From an uncultured Bacilli bacterium (GTDB taxonomy: Bacteria > Bacillota_I > Bacilli_A > RF39 > UBA660), in contig CALVXV010000002.1 of assembly GCA_944371685.1 (NCBI GenBank), positions 1 to 36,050 of the forward strand: a stretch of 36,050 nt of DNA, written 5' to 3'. The notes beneath the pieces are model-generated. The model was not told the DNA's origin, did no database searches, and saw nothing but the letters and a program-made list of their open reading frames with translations. Within the stretch, counting starts at the first letter, position 1. The number at the start of each line of letters is the position of its first letter. Made by a program: the position numbers and the translations under genes. Of the stretch, positions 23,623 through 31,744 are shown piece by piece.

Positions 23623-25215
23623 ATGTTAAAAGTTCAAAATCTATCTGTTAGATATGGTAAAAGAGTACTATTTGAAAATGTTAATCTTGAATTTAATGAA
23701 GGAAATTGTTACGGTGTTATTGGCGCTAATGGTGCTGGTAAAAGTACCTTGCTTAAAATCTTAACTGGGCAAATCGAAAGTACCACAGGTGAAGTCATCA
23801 AAAATAAAGGCGAAAGACTATCCTATTTAAAACAAGATCATAACTTGTATAATGATTATACCGTTTTAGATACTGTTATTATGGGCAATGATAGATTATA
23901 TCAGGTTATGAAAGAAAAAGATGCCCTATATATGAAAGAAAATTTTACCAATGAAGATGGTATTAAAGTAGGGGAGTTAGAAGACGAATTTGAATCACTA
24001 AATGGCTGGGAAGCAGAAAGTAATGCTTCAATCTTACTTGCTGGTTTAGGTATACCAAATGATCTTTATTATGAAAAAATGGCTAATATCAAAGATAAAG
24101 ATAAAGTTAAAGTTTTACTTGCCCAAGCCTTATTTGGAGATCCTGATATTTTACTATTAGACGAACCAACCAATGGCCTTGATATACAAAGTAAAATATG
24201 GCTAGAAAACTTCCTAGAAGATTATAAAGGTACTATCATTTTAGTATCCCACGATAGACATTTTTTAAATACCGTATGTACTCATATGGTCGATATTGAT
24301 AGAGAAAGAATTCAAATAACTATCGGTAACTATGACTTTTGGTATAAATCCAATGAACTTATGCAAAAACAGTTAAAACAAGCCAATAAAAAGAAAGAAG
24401 AAAAGATCAAAGAATTACAATCTTTCATAGCTAGATTCTCAGCCAATGCTTCCAAATCAAAACAAGCCACCTCCAGAAAAAAACTACTAGAAAAAATCAC
24501 CTTAGATGAATTAAAACCCTCAACAAGAAAATATCCTTATATTAACTTTGATTATGAAAGAAGATTAGGTAAAGAAATAATAACTCTAAGTAAAATAAAT
24601 GTTAGTCAAAATGACAAACCAATATTAAAAAATTTCACCTTAAATATTAAAAAAGATGATAAAATTGCTTTAATAGGTGAAAATGAAATCGCCAAAACCA
24701 CTTTACTACAAATTCTAGCTGGCGAAAAAACACCAGATAGTGGCGAAGTTAAAATGGGTACAACCGTTATAACTTCGTACTATCCAAAAAATCACGATAA
24801 ATATTTTAATAATGATGAAAATCTAGTCGAATGGCTAAGACAATATTCAGAAAATAAAGAAGATGCTTTTGTTAGAGGCTTTCTAGGTCGCATGCTATTT
24901 TCATCAGAAGAAGCTTTGAAAAAAGTAAATGTTCTATCAGGTGGTGAAAAAGTAAGATGCATGTTTGCTAAAATGATGCTCAACAAAGGAAATGTCTTAC
25001 TATTAGATGAACCAACTAACCATTTAGATATTGAATCAATTACCGCTTTAAATAATGGTTTAAATAAATTCGATGGGCCAATCGTTTTTGCTACCTTTGA
25101 CACTGAATTAATCAGCACTTTAGCTAATAGATTAATATTAATTAAAGATGATGGTACATATATTGATAAACAAATGACATATGACGAATATTTAGAAAAA
25201 TACGAAAAACGTTAG
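23623..25215 (+). CDS. ABC-F family ATPase, YkpA/YbiT type
   Basis: 530 residues, two ABC domains with a linker and no membrane helices: a ribosome-associated ABC-F protein. NBD1: Walker A GANGAGKST (34-42), Walker B LLLDE (177-181), His switch SHD (His210). The NBD1 signature position reads ANIKDKDK (154-161) instead of LSGGQ. NBD2: Walker A reads GENEIAKTT (352-360), lacking the usual glycines, signature LSGGE intact (438-442), Walker B LLLDE (459-463), and the switch reads TFD with Phe492 in place of His. The linker (about 240-310, with RFSANASKSKQATSRKK) is close to YkpA/YbiT proteins. One composite ATP site thus looks intact and the other degenerate. The role is probably ribosome rescue or translation tuning. 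Confidence 0.9.
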   Translation: MLKVQNLSVRYGKRVLFENVNLEFNEGNCYGVIGANGAGKSTLLKILTGQIESTTGEVIKNKGERLSYLKQDHNLYNDYTVLDTVIMGNDRLYQVMKEKDALYMKENFTNEDGIKVGELEDEFESLNGWEAESNASILLAGLGIPNDLYYEKMANIKDKDKVKVLLAQALFGDPDILLLDEPTNGLDIQSKIWLENFLEDYKGTIILVSHDRHFLNTVCTHMVDIDRERIQITIGNYDFWYKSNELMQKQLKQANKKKEEKIKELQSFIARFSANASKSKQATSRKKLLEKITLDELKPSTRKYPYINFDYERRLGKEIITLSKINVSQNDKPILKNFTLNIKKDDKIALIGENEIAKTTLLQILAGEKTPDSGEVKMGTTVITSYYPKNHDKYFNNDENLVEWLRQYSENKEDAFVRGFLGRMLFSSEEALKKVNVLSGGEKVRCMFAKMMLNKGNVLLLDEPTNHLDIESITALNNGLNKFDGPIVFATFDTELISTLANRLILIKDDGTYIDKQMTYDEYLEKYEKR

Positions 25216-25237
25216 AAACATAAATTCTAACGTTTTT
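25205..25237. terminator. Bidirectional terminator between convergent genes, palindrome copy 1
   Basis: AAAAACGTTAGAA (25205-25217) pairs perfectly with TTCTAACGTTTTT (25225-25237), 7-nt loop. It ends both the ABC-F gene (+) and the XRE gene (-), and its arms code for the last residues of each. A nearly identical stem recurs at 26539-26569. Confidence 0.9.
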
Positions 25238-25472
25238 ATATATCCTTACGGCTAATATCTTTGCTTTGAAACCTTTCTTTACCATCATCACTTTCAAAAT
25301 ATATTTTAAAACCACATTCATTCGCAATTTTCTCGATAATTTCAAAAGTAGGTTGAATAGTTTCTGTCTCATATTGTGAAACAGTATTTCTTGCCACTCC
25401 TGCAATTTTGCCAATTTGCCCCTGTTTATATTTTTTCTTTCTTCTCATATATCTAAGAACATTTCCTATCAT
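25236..25472 (-). CDS. XRE-family helix-turn-helix transcriptional regulator
   Basis: 78 residues made almost entirely of an HTH_3 domain: GQIGKIAGVARNTVSQYETE is the helix-turn-helix, followed by PTFEIIEKIANECGFKIYFE. The C-terminal tail is short and charged. A GGTGAT ribosome binding site lies upstream on the minus strand. The gene is divergent from the surface-protein gene at 25601, sharing about 130 bp of promoter region that carries an inverted repeat (25503-25566). It probably controls itself and that neighbour; this is inferred from position only. Confidence 0.85.
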   Translation of the reverse strand: MIGNVLRYMRRKKKYKQGQIGKIAGVARNTVSQYETETIQPTFEIIEKIANECGFKIYFESDDGKERFQSKDISRKDI

Positions 25473-25502
25473 AATATCACCACTTGAATTATCTCAAAAT
25501 CA

Positions 25503-25566
25503 GACTATTTATGCTTAATATATCTGTAATAAAGACATATAATAAAATTGTAACCATAAAATAGTC
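25503..25566. promoter_or_regulatory. Promoter with flanking inverted repeat, possible XRE operator
   Basis: TATAAT (25538-25543) with TTAATA (25515-25520) 17 bp upstream faces the surface-protein gene. GACTATTTATG (25503-25513) and CATAAAATAGTC (25555-25566) are inverted copies with one extra A, and bracket the promoter. Confidence 0.45.
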
Positions 25567-25600
25567 AAAAAAAAGATCGAAAGAAATGGGGAATAATAAA

Positions 25601-26538
25601 ATGAAAAAATAAAACAAATCTTAAAAAGCAGAATATTTCTATTTATCACCACAGCCATTTTATTTAGTGTAGTTGGAGTATCAGCGGCCACATATTTTCC
25701 TTCTAATAATGTAACTTATGATAATAAAACTAGTGGCTTAGAAAGTACTGATGTGCAGGGAGACATAGATGAGATTTATTTAAAAGCATTCCCAAAAGTC
25801 CCAGAAGCAGGTGACACACCAATAGATATTGTAACCTCAGGTGATGGACTTTATAAAGATGAGTATGAAGATGGAAAATATACATATAAAGATACAAATC
25901 CCAATAATTATGTAACATTTAATAATGAATATGCAGGTTGGCGAATTATATCTATTGAAGATGATACATTAAAATTAATAAAAAACGATAGTATAGGAAA
26001 AAAATATCTGGATGGAACATGGCAAGATTCAGCAGCGCAAACGTACTTAAACCAAACATATTATAATAGTTTAAATTCCACCGCTCAAAGTCAAATAATA
26101 ACCCATGATTGGAATATTGGCGAAAATGTAATCATGAATCCTATGGCACCATACGAAATACAAACAGATTTAAAAAAATTAATAGTTCAAGAAAAATTAG
26201 ACAAATGGAATGGTAAAGTAGGTCTTATTTCTATTAGCGAATATATAAGAGCAAATTCAAATTTACTTGAATGTAATACGTGGTGGTTACACGGTACTTT
26301 AAATATGAATACTTGCATATCAACTAATTGGATGTATTATTCAAAAGAAAACTGGTGGACAATGATTAACTTCAATAACAAAATAAATAGTGCCTACATA
26401 ATAGCTTCAAACGGTAATATTGGTTATAATAATGACAGTCATAAAGAGAATGCGCTTAGACCGGTAGTATATTTATCTAAAGATATCAAAATTACAGGTG
26501 GTTATGGCACACAAGACAATCCTTACAGGTTCGAATAA
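25601..26538 (+). pseudogene. Secreted DUF6273-like surface protein, start disrupted by a one-base A-tract deletion (possibly phase variable)
   Basis: A GGGG ribosome binding site (25588-25591) precedes ATG at 25601, but this frame stops after Met-Lys-Lys (TAA 25610-25612). The tract after ATG has six As; a seventh would restore M-K-K-I-K-Q-I-L-K and fuse to a long open frame. That frame encodes a hydrophobic signal segment ending near SAATYF and a GLESTDVQGDIDEIY motif, then a globular domain ending with RPVVYLSKDIKITGGYGT. Such proteins, with ADPNNY/WRIIS-like and WNGKVGLIS blocks, are common secreted proteins of gut Bacilli. No in-frame start exists before GTG 25753, which would lack the signal. 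It may be a phase-OFF gene, a recent pseudogene or a sequencing error. Confidence 0.72.
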
Positions 26539-26569
26539 AAAAACGTTAGATTCCAAGTCTAACGTTTTT
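26539..26569. terminator. Bidirectional terminator, palindrome copy 2
   Basis: AAAAACGTTAGA (26539-26550) pairs with TCTAACGTTTTT (26558-26569), 7-nt loop. It serves the surface-protein gene (+) and the YqfQ-like gene (-) and shares its 12-bp stem with the terminator at 25205-25237. Confidence 0.88.
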
Positions 26570-26912
26570 ATACAAAAAATGTCGGCCCACTATTAGAAAC
26601 AAATTGGGCACTTTCATTAGGAATGCTATTATCGTTAATAACACTATCACTCATATTATTAGAATTGTTAATAGGTGTATCTACTTTTTTAAATTCATTC
26701 ATGACCTTAAACATTGTCTTTGCATTTCTCATCATCGGTGCCGCTTGTTTAACTAGTGGAATCGCTTGATTAACTAACCCCAAAGTTCTTTGCGCACCAT
26801 TTAAAATACTTGACCAATTAATACCTCTCCTTAAAGTACCACTAAATAAACCTCTGCCTAAGCTAGAACTAACAGTAGGCATCATATAATAATAGGGATT
26901 ATAATAATTCAT
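26568..26912 (-). CDS. YqfQ/VrrA-like protein
   Basis: 114 residues. It begins with a Tyr/Asn/Pro-rich segment (MNYYNPYYYMMP) and a Gly-rich stretch, then a helical core, WSSILNGAQRTLGLVNQAIP and VKQAAPMMRNAKTMFKVMNEF, and ends in an Asn/Ser-rich tail. The core resembles the conserved part of Bacillus YqfQ (VrrA-like) proteins, whose function is unknown. AAAGGGG precedes the start on the minus strand. The family assignment rests on a short pattern and is moderate. Confidence 0.6.
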   Translation of the reverse strand: MNYYNPYYYMMPTVSSSLGRGLFSGTLRRGINWSSILNGAQRTLGLVNQAIPLVKQAAPMMRNAKTMFKVMNEFKKVDTPINNSNNMSDSVINDNSIPNESAQFVSNSGPTFFV

Positions 26913-26934
26913 GACTTATGCCCCTTTCTAAAAT

Positions 26935-26987
26935 ATTATATGTTTTAAATGAAAAAAGTTTTATTTTAAAACATAATATGTTATAAT
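26935..26987. promoter_or_regulatory. Divergent promoters for the YqfQ-like gene and pilC
   Basis: Minus strand: TATAAT (plus 26935-26940). Plus strand: TATAAT (26982-26987) with TG at 26979-26980 and TTTTAT (26959-26964). The two halves are imperfect mirror copies (TTTAAAACATA in both directions), and AACATAATATGTT (26970-26982) is a perfect palindrome next to the plus -10. Confidence 0.6.
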
Positions 26988-27020
26988 AATTTTAGTGTAT
27001 GAGAATAGGAAGGTGTCAAA

Positions 27021-28751
27021 ATGAAAAAAATACTTTCACCGTTTATATATATTTATAAAGGTTTTTTAGTGATTTTAAAAGCAATTCTCTCATTTATAAA
27101 ATATGTTTTTTTAGGTATATTAGCCTTTCCAACCATGCTCGTAAAATTATTTGCTAAAGACAAAAAAAATAAAGTAACCATAAATTCTCGTAAAACAGAA
27201 AATAATTACAAAAAAACAGACGTATTATTAGCTGAGCATCAAAGAGAAAAAGAACAAAAAAAACAAAAAGAAGAAGAAGCTAGACAAAAACTGAAAGAAA
27301 ATCAAGAAAAGAAAGCCCAAAAAAGATTAAATGATTACATCCAAGATAGTTCAAAACTAGAAGATAAAACAGCCGGTGAAAAATTAGACCAATTCGGTAC
27401 AGAAGTATTAAGTTTTTCTGATAAAGTTAAAAATGCCCTTGGAATTGGAAAGATTAAAGATAAATATCAAAATGCTCCTGAAATGGCAGTCAACTATGAA
27501 GGACCAGAAGCCCAAAAAACAAAAGAGAAACAAACATATGAATATATTGTTAGAACTCCAGAAGGAAAAATAGTCAAAGGATACTTCTCAGCCTTTTCTT
27601 TAGTCGAAGTTTTCTCATATTTAAAAAGTCAGGGCAATACAGTTTATAATATCAAAACAAACAAATGGATAAACACCATGTATGGTAGTGTTGGCGGTTC
27701 GCATGATAAATTCAAAACAAAAGATCTAATCTTCTTTTTAGCCCAAGTATCTACATACTTAAAAGTTGGAATGCCCTTAGCCGACGCTATCAACATCTTA
27801 TCAAAACAATTTAAAAATAAAAAATACAAACGCATTTTATCTACATTAAACTATGATTTAACAACAGGTAAAAGTTTTAGTGAAGCTTTATCAAAACAAG
27901 AAAATGCTTTTCCAAGCATCTTAACTAATATGGTCAAAACCGCTGAAATGACAGGTGAACTGCCAGAAACATTAGATGACATGGAAGAATATTTCTCAGA
28001 AATAGAAGCAACTAGAAAAGCTATGGTTACAGCTATGCTTTATCCAGCTATAATTTTTGTTATTGCCATTGGCGTTGGAACTTTTATCATGCTATATGTT
28101 GTTCCAAAATTCGTTGAAATTTATAGCAGTATGGATAATGCCGAAATTCCAGGCATTACTCTAGCTGTTTTGGCTCTCAGTGAATTTCTTCAAAAATATA
28201 TCATATATATTGGAATAAGCGTTGTAGTCATTTTAATTCTATGTATTTATTTATATAAAAATGTTAAATCATTTAGAAGAACTATTCAGTGGGCATTAAT
28301 GCACTTACCAGTATTTGGTGATGTGATCATATATAAAGAAGTTACAACATTTTCAAAAACCTTCGCATCACTGCTATCACATAATGTCTTTATAACTGAT
28401 AGTATGGACATATTAAATAAAGTAACTAATAACGAAATATATCGTTCTTTAATATATGATGCCATTAGTAATATCTCCCAAGGTAAATCAATATCTGCCG
28501 CCTTCAAAGATCAGTGGGCTTTCCCAATTCCAGCATATGAAATGATCGTAACTGGCGAAAGAACAGGCCAACTTCCTGAAATGATGCAAAAAATTGCATT
28601 ATATTATCAAGATCTACACAAAAATTCAGTAACCCGTATTAAGACATTCGTTGAACCAGCCTTAATAATTCTATTAACCGTTATGGTTGGAATTATCGTT
28701 TTGTCAATTGTTGTACCAATGTTCTCAATGTACGGTCAAATTCAAGCATAA
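27021..28751 (+). CDS. pilC: PilC/GspF-type type II secretion inner-membrane platform protein with long N-terminal extension
   Basis: 576 residues. From about 172 on it is a standard PilC: an N-terminal YEYIVRTPEGKIVKGYFSA unit, two T2SF helical domains (FLAQVSTYLKVGMPLADAINIL near 239-260, and FSKTFASLLSHNVFITDSMDIL later), and membrane helices at about 342-366, 395-415 and 548-572. PilC anchors the assembly ATPase of type IV pili or competence pseudopili. The first 170 residues are extra: a hydrophobic stretch (about 8-44) and then a highly charged Lys/Glu/Gln coiled-coil-like segment (about 65-105). AGGAAGGTG precedes the start. PilD follows after ten bases, but no PilB/PilT ATPase is in the window. 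Confidence 0.85.
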   Translation: MKKILSPFIYIYKGFLVILKAILSFIKYVFLGILAFPTMLVKLFAKDKKNKVTINSRKTENNYKKTDVLLAEHQREKEQKKQKEEEARQKLKENQEKKAQKRLNDYIQDSSKLEDKTAGEKLDQFGTEVLSFSDKVKNALGIGKIKDKYQNAPEMAVNYEGPEAQKTKEKQTYEYIVRTPEGKIVKGYFSAFSLVEVFSYLKSQGNTVYNIKTNKWINTMYGSVGGSHDKFKTKDLIFFLAQVSTYLKVGMPLADAINILSKQFKNKKYKRILSTLNYDLTTGKSFSEALSKQENAFPSILTNMVKTAEMTGELPETLDDMEEYFSEIEATRKAMVTAMLYPAIIFVIAIGVGTFIMLYVVPKFVEIYSSMDNAEIPGITLAVLALSEFLQKYIIYIGISVVVILILCIYLYKNVKSFRRTIQWALMHLPVFGDVIIYKEVTTFSKTFASLLSHNVFITDSMDILNKVTNNEIYRSLIYDAISNISQGKSISAAFKDQWAFPIPAYEMIVTGERTGQLPEMMQKIALYYQDLHKNSVTRIKTFVEPALIILLTVMVGIIVLSIVVPMFSMYGQIQA

Positions 28752-28761
28752 AGGTGATGTT

Positions 28762-29523
28762 ATGGAAATTATAATCGGTATATTTTTATTCATAATGGGA
28801 ACTATTTTTGGTTCCTTTTACAATGTCGTAGGTTATAGGCTTCCCAAAGGTGAATCTATCGTATTTCCACCAAGCCACTGCACCAACTGTAATCATAGAT
28901 TAACCGCTTTAGAATTAATACCCGTATTATCATACGTATTTCAAAAAGGAAAATGTAAACATTGTCATCAAAAAATATCACTATTTTACCCCATATTTGA
29001 ATTACTAACTGGGATTCTTTTCACAATGTGCTACATCTCATTCGGTCTAACTCCTAATTTAATAATCGCTTTAACCTTTGTTTCTATGATGATAATTATT
29101 GTTGTTAGTGACTATCACTATTTAATAATATCTGATGAGGTTTTAATAACTTTTGCTATTATATTATTTATAGAAATTTTATTAATAAATGGGCTAAAAA
29201 TCGCCTTATATTCATTATTAAATGGTGCGCTAGCCTTTTTAACTATGTTTCTATTAAAAAAATTCGGTGATTTTCTATTTAAAAAAGAGTCAATGGGTGG
29301 TGGCGACATCAAGTTATTGTTCATCTTTGGGATGATCTTAACATATCCAATCGCCATATTATCTATTTTTGTAGGTTCTTTAATTGGCCTGCCAGTAGCG
29401 CTCGTCATTTTGTGGAAAAAGAAAAATAATATCATCCCTTTTGGGCCTTTTCTCGCTGCTGGAGCCACCTTGCTATTATTACTACAAATAAATTTAGATA
29501 CCATTATAAACTTATATCAATAA
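28762..29523 (+). CDS. pilD: Prepilin peptidase (A24 family)
   Basis: 253 residues. The cytoplasmic zinc-like loop has Cys40, Cys43, Cys65 and Cys68 (CTNC and CKHC). The two catalytic aspartates are predicted as Asp117 (VVSDYHYLIISDE) and Asp182 in the GGGDIK motif, and FGPFLAAGA at 227-235 is conserved. Several membrane helices surround these. It cleaves after Gly in prepilin leaders and may N-methylate the mature end. The ATG at 28762 is favoured by AAGGTGATG before it and the ten-base gap from pilC; an upstream in-frame start at 28687 would lie deep in pilC. It could also process the two TadE/F-like pseudopilins, since no TadV-type peptidase is seen in their operon. Confidence 0.92.
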   Translation: MEIIIGIFLFIMGTIFGSFYNVVGYRLPKGESIVFPPSHCTNCNHRLTALELIPVLSYVFQKGKCKHCHQKISLFYPIFELLTGILFTMCYISFGLTPNLIIALTFVSMMIIIVVSDYHYLIISDEVLITFAIILFIEILLINGLKIALYSLLNGALAFLTMFLLKKFGDFLFKKESMGGGDIKLLFIFGMILTYPIAILSIFVGSLIGLPVALVILWKKKNNIIPFGPFLAAGATLLLLLQINLDTIINLYQ

Positions 29524-29546
29524 ATTGGTAAAAACTGATTTATTTT
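29519..29546 (+). terminator. Terminator after pilD
   Basis: AATAAATTGGT (29519-29529) pairs with ACTGATTTATT (29534-29544), including two G-T/T-G pairs, AAAA loop, short T run. Begins inside the last codons of pilD. Confidence 0.6.
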
Positions 29547-29566
29547 CGCATTGAAAAGATTAATCA

Positions 29567-29575
29567 TGATATAAT
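29567..29575 (+). promoter_or_regulatory. Extended -10 promoter of gpmI
   Basis: TGATATAAT at 29567-29575. The -35 region is poor; TTGAAA (29551-29556) is too close. The extended -10 may suffice. Confidence 0.55.
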
Positions 29576-29596
29576 AATAAAAAAGGAGCTGTTAAA

Positions 29597-31084
29597 ATGA
29601 AACCATTGTTACTTTGTATTTTAGATGGCGTTGGCATTAGACCAAATCAAAATGGTAATGCATTAAATGCTGCTAAAACCCCTAATTTAGATATGTTATT
29701 TAATAAATATCCCCATACCACATTAGAAGCAAGTGGTAAAGCTGTTGGCTTACCCAAAGGCCAAATGGGTAATAGTGAAGTAGGGCATATGAACATCGGT
29801 ACTGGTAGAATTCCAAAGCAATCTTTAGATATTATTACCGAGGCCCTTGAAAATGGTGAAATAAAAAACAATAAAGAATATCAAAATTTAATCAAACATC
29901 TAAAAAAATATAACTCTGACCTTCATATATGTGGACTATTAAGTGATGGTGGAATACATTCACATATAGACCATCTATTAGGTTTAATTGACATTTTAAA
30001 AGACGAAAATATAAATCATATTTATTTTCATATTTTTACCGATGGCAGAGACACTAAACCTCATGAATCATTAAAATTTATTAAAATACTAGAAGAAAAA
30101 ATAGCCCAAGCAAAAATTGGTGAAATTGCAACTATAGCCGGTAGATATTATGCAATGGATAGAGATAACCGTTGGGACCGCATCGAAAAAGCCTACAAAC
30201 AAATGACTGAAATTACTGAAACTTATAATATTGAAAATCAAATAACCACAAATTATCAAAAAAACATAACTGATGAGTTCATCGAACCATTTTCTCATAC
30301 CAATGGTATTATTAAAGAAAACGACGGTATTTTAGTCTTTAACTTTAGACCAGATAGACTAAGAGAACTATTTACCGCTTTAACTAGCCCTGACTTTAAA
30401 GAATTTAAAAGAACTTTCATTCCTAATTTAAAATTAGTAACCATGATGCCTGTCGATAAAAACGTCATATGTACTAATCTATTTCATCACCCTAAAATAA
30501 CCAATTATTTAGGTGCTGTCTTAGCTAAAAATCAGCTAACTCAACTTAGAATTGCCGAAACCGAAAAATATGCCCATGTCACATATTTCTTTGATGGTGA
30601 AAACGAAACTAAACTTAAAAAATGTGATAAAATACTAATTCCATCACCAAAAGTCGCCACATATGATTTAAAACCCGAAATGAGTGCCTATATAATCACT
30701 GATACACTTTTAGATATAATAGAAGATTATGATGTTATAATTTTAAATTTTGCCAACGGTGATATGGTCGGTCACACTGGTAACTTTGATGCCACTGTTA
30801 AAGCCCTTGAAGCTATCGACAAATGCATTGGTAGAATATATCAAAAAATAGAAACCTTAAATGGCACACTTTTAATAACCGCCGATCATGGAAACTGTGA
30901 TTATATGGTAGATAGCGAAGGCAATATCATTACATCTCACTCAGTAAATCCCGTACCATTTTTAATCACCAAAGAAAATATTAAACTAAAAAATGGTTGC
31001 CTTGCCGACATCGCCCCAACCATTTTAACTCTTTTAAAATTAACTATTCCAAAAGAAATGACAGGCAATGTTTTAATTATGTAA
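29597..31084 (+). CDS. gpmI: 2,3-bisphosphoglycerate-independent phosphoglycerate mutase
   Basis: 495 residues. This alkaline phosphatase-superfamily enzyme interconverts 3- and 2-phosphoglycerate in glycolysis through a phosphoserine intermediate. The metal ligand Asp10 lies in CILDGVGI, the catalytic Ser60 in GNSEVGH, and TADHGNCD and a VGHTGNFDATVKA segment supply further metal ligands (Mn2+). AAAAAGGAGCTG precedes the start. Length is close to the usual 505-515. Neither a pgk nor eno neighbour is present, so here it is a single-gene unit with its own promoter. Confidence 0.95.
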   Translation: MKPLLLCILDGVGIRPNQNGNALNAAKTPNLDMLFNKYPHTTLEASGKAVGLPKGQMGNSEVGHMNIGTGRIPKQSLDIITEALENGEIKNNKEYQNLIKHLKKYNSDLHICGLLSDGGIHSHIDHLLGLIDILKDENINHIYFHIFTDGRDTKPHESLKFIKILEEKIAQAKIGEIATIAGRYYAMDRDNRWDRIEKAYKQMTEITETYNIENQITTNYQKNITDEFIEPFSHTNGIIKENDGILVFNFRPDRLRELFTALTSPDFKEFKRTFIPNLKLVTMMPVDKNVICTNLFHHPKITNYLGAVLAKNQLTQLRIAETEKYAHVTYFFDGENETKLKKCDKILIPSPKVATYDLKPEMSAYIITDTLLDIIEDYDVIILNFANGDMVGHTGNFDATVKALEAIDKCIGRIYQKIETLNGTLLITADHGNCDYMVDSEGNIITSHSVNPVPFLITKENIKLKNGCLADIAPTILTLLKLTIPKEMTGNVLIM

Positions 31085-31099
31085 CATTTGTGTTATAAT
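31071..31099 (+). promoter_or_regulatory. Promoter of the queH unit
   Basis: TATAAT (31094-31099) with TG at 31091-31092, and a weak TTTTAA (31071-31076) inside the gpmI 3' end. A small TAACA/TGTTA inverted repeat overlaps the upstream edge of the -10. Confidence 0.6.
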
Positions 31100-31121
31100 A
31101 AGCTTAAGACAAGGTGATATT

Positions 31122-31736
31122 ATGAAAACAAATTATAATGAAATTATGGAAAACACATTAGCAAATTTAAAAGGAAAGCCTAAACTTTTATTGCACGCAT
31201 GTTGTGGAATATGTACAAGTTCAGTTTTAGAAAGGCTTTATCCTTTTTTTGATATCACCATTTTATACTACAATCCAAACATATATCCAGAAGAAGAATA
31301 TTTAAAAAGGTTCGATACTTTAAAAGAAATAATTTTAAAAATGAAAATTAAAGTAAAACTTTTAGAAATAGGTTATGAAAGTAAAGAATTTAAAGCCATT
31401 TCTAAAGGCCTAGAAAACGAAAAAGAGGGTGGTGAAAGATGCACTAAATGCTTTTATCTAAGATTAGAAAAAACCGCTAAATTAGCTCAAAAACGCAACT
31501 TCGATTACTTCACCACAACCCTCTCAGTAAGTCCACATAAAGATAGTCAAAAATTAAATCAAATTGGTAAAGTATTATCAGAAAAATATAACGTAGAATA
31601 TCTTTATTCAGACTTCAAAAAAAAGGAAGGATATAAAAGAAGTAACGAACTAGCCAAAAAATATGATTTATACCGTCAAAACTACTGCGGTTGTAAATAT
31701 TCATTAAATGAAGCGTTAGAATATCAAAATAAATAG
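31122..31736 (+). CDS. queH: Epoxyqueuosine reductase QueH
   Basis: 204 residues of the DUF208/QueH family, which performs the last step of queuosine synthesis (epoxyqueuosine to queuosine in tRNA) with an iron-sulphur cluster and a nearby iron. The cysteine pattern is complete: Cys27-Cys28 and Cys31 in HACCGIC, Cys107 and Cys110 in RCTKC, and Cys189/Cys191 in YCGC. Other queuosine genes are not in the window. AAGGTGAT precedes the ATG and the next gene follows after eight bases, so it may be co-transcribed with the deacetylase. Confidence 0.9.
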   Translation: MKTNYNEIMENTLANLKGKPKLLLHACCGICTSSVLERLYPFFDITILYYNPNIYPEEEYLKRFDTLKEIILKMKIKVKLLEIGYESKEFKAISKGLENEKEGGERCTKCFYLRLEKTAKLAQKRNFDYFTTTLSVSPHKDSQKLNQIGKVLSEKYNVEYLYSDFKKKEGYKRSNELAKKYDLYRQNYCGCKYSLNEALEYQNK

Positions 31737-31744
31737 GAGATAGT

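Noticed and set aside
25753..26538. Surface protein starting at GTG 25753
   Set aside because: This start lacks a ribosome binding site and would drop the signal segment encoded in the same open frame upstream; the intended start is ATG 25601 with a one-base shift.
28687..28761. Longer N-terminus for the prepilin peptidase
   Set aside because: It would overlap pilC by 65 bases in another frame, and the ATG at 28762 has a good ribosome binding site and begins the normal first membrane helix.
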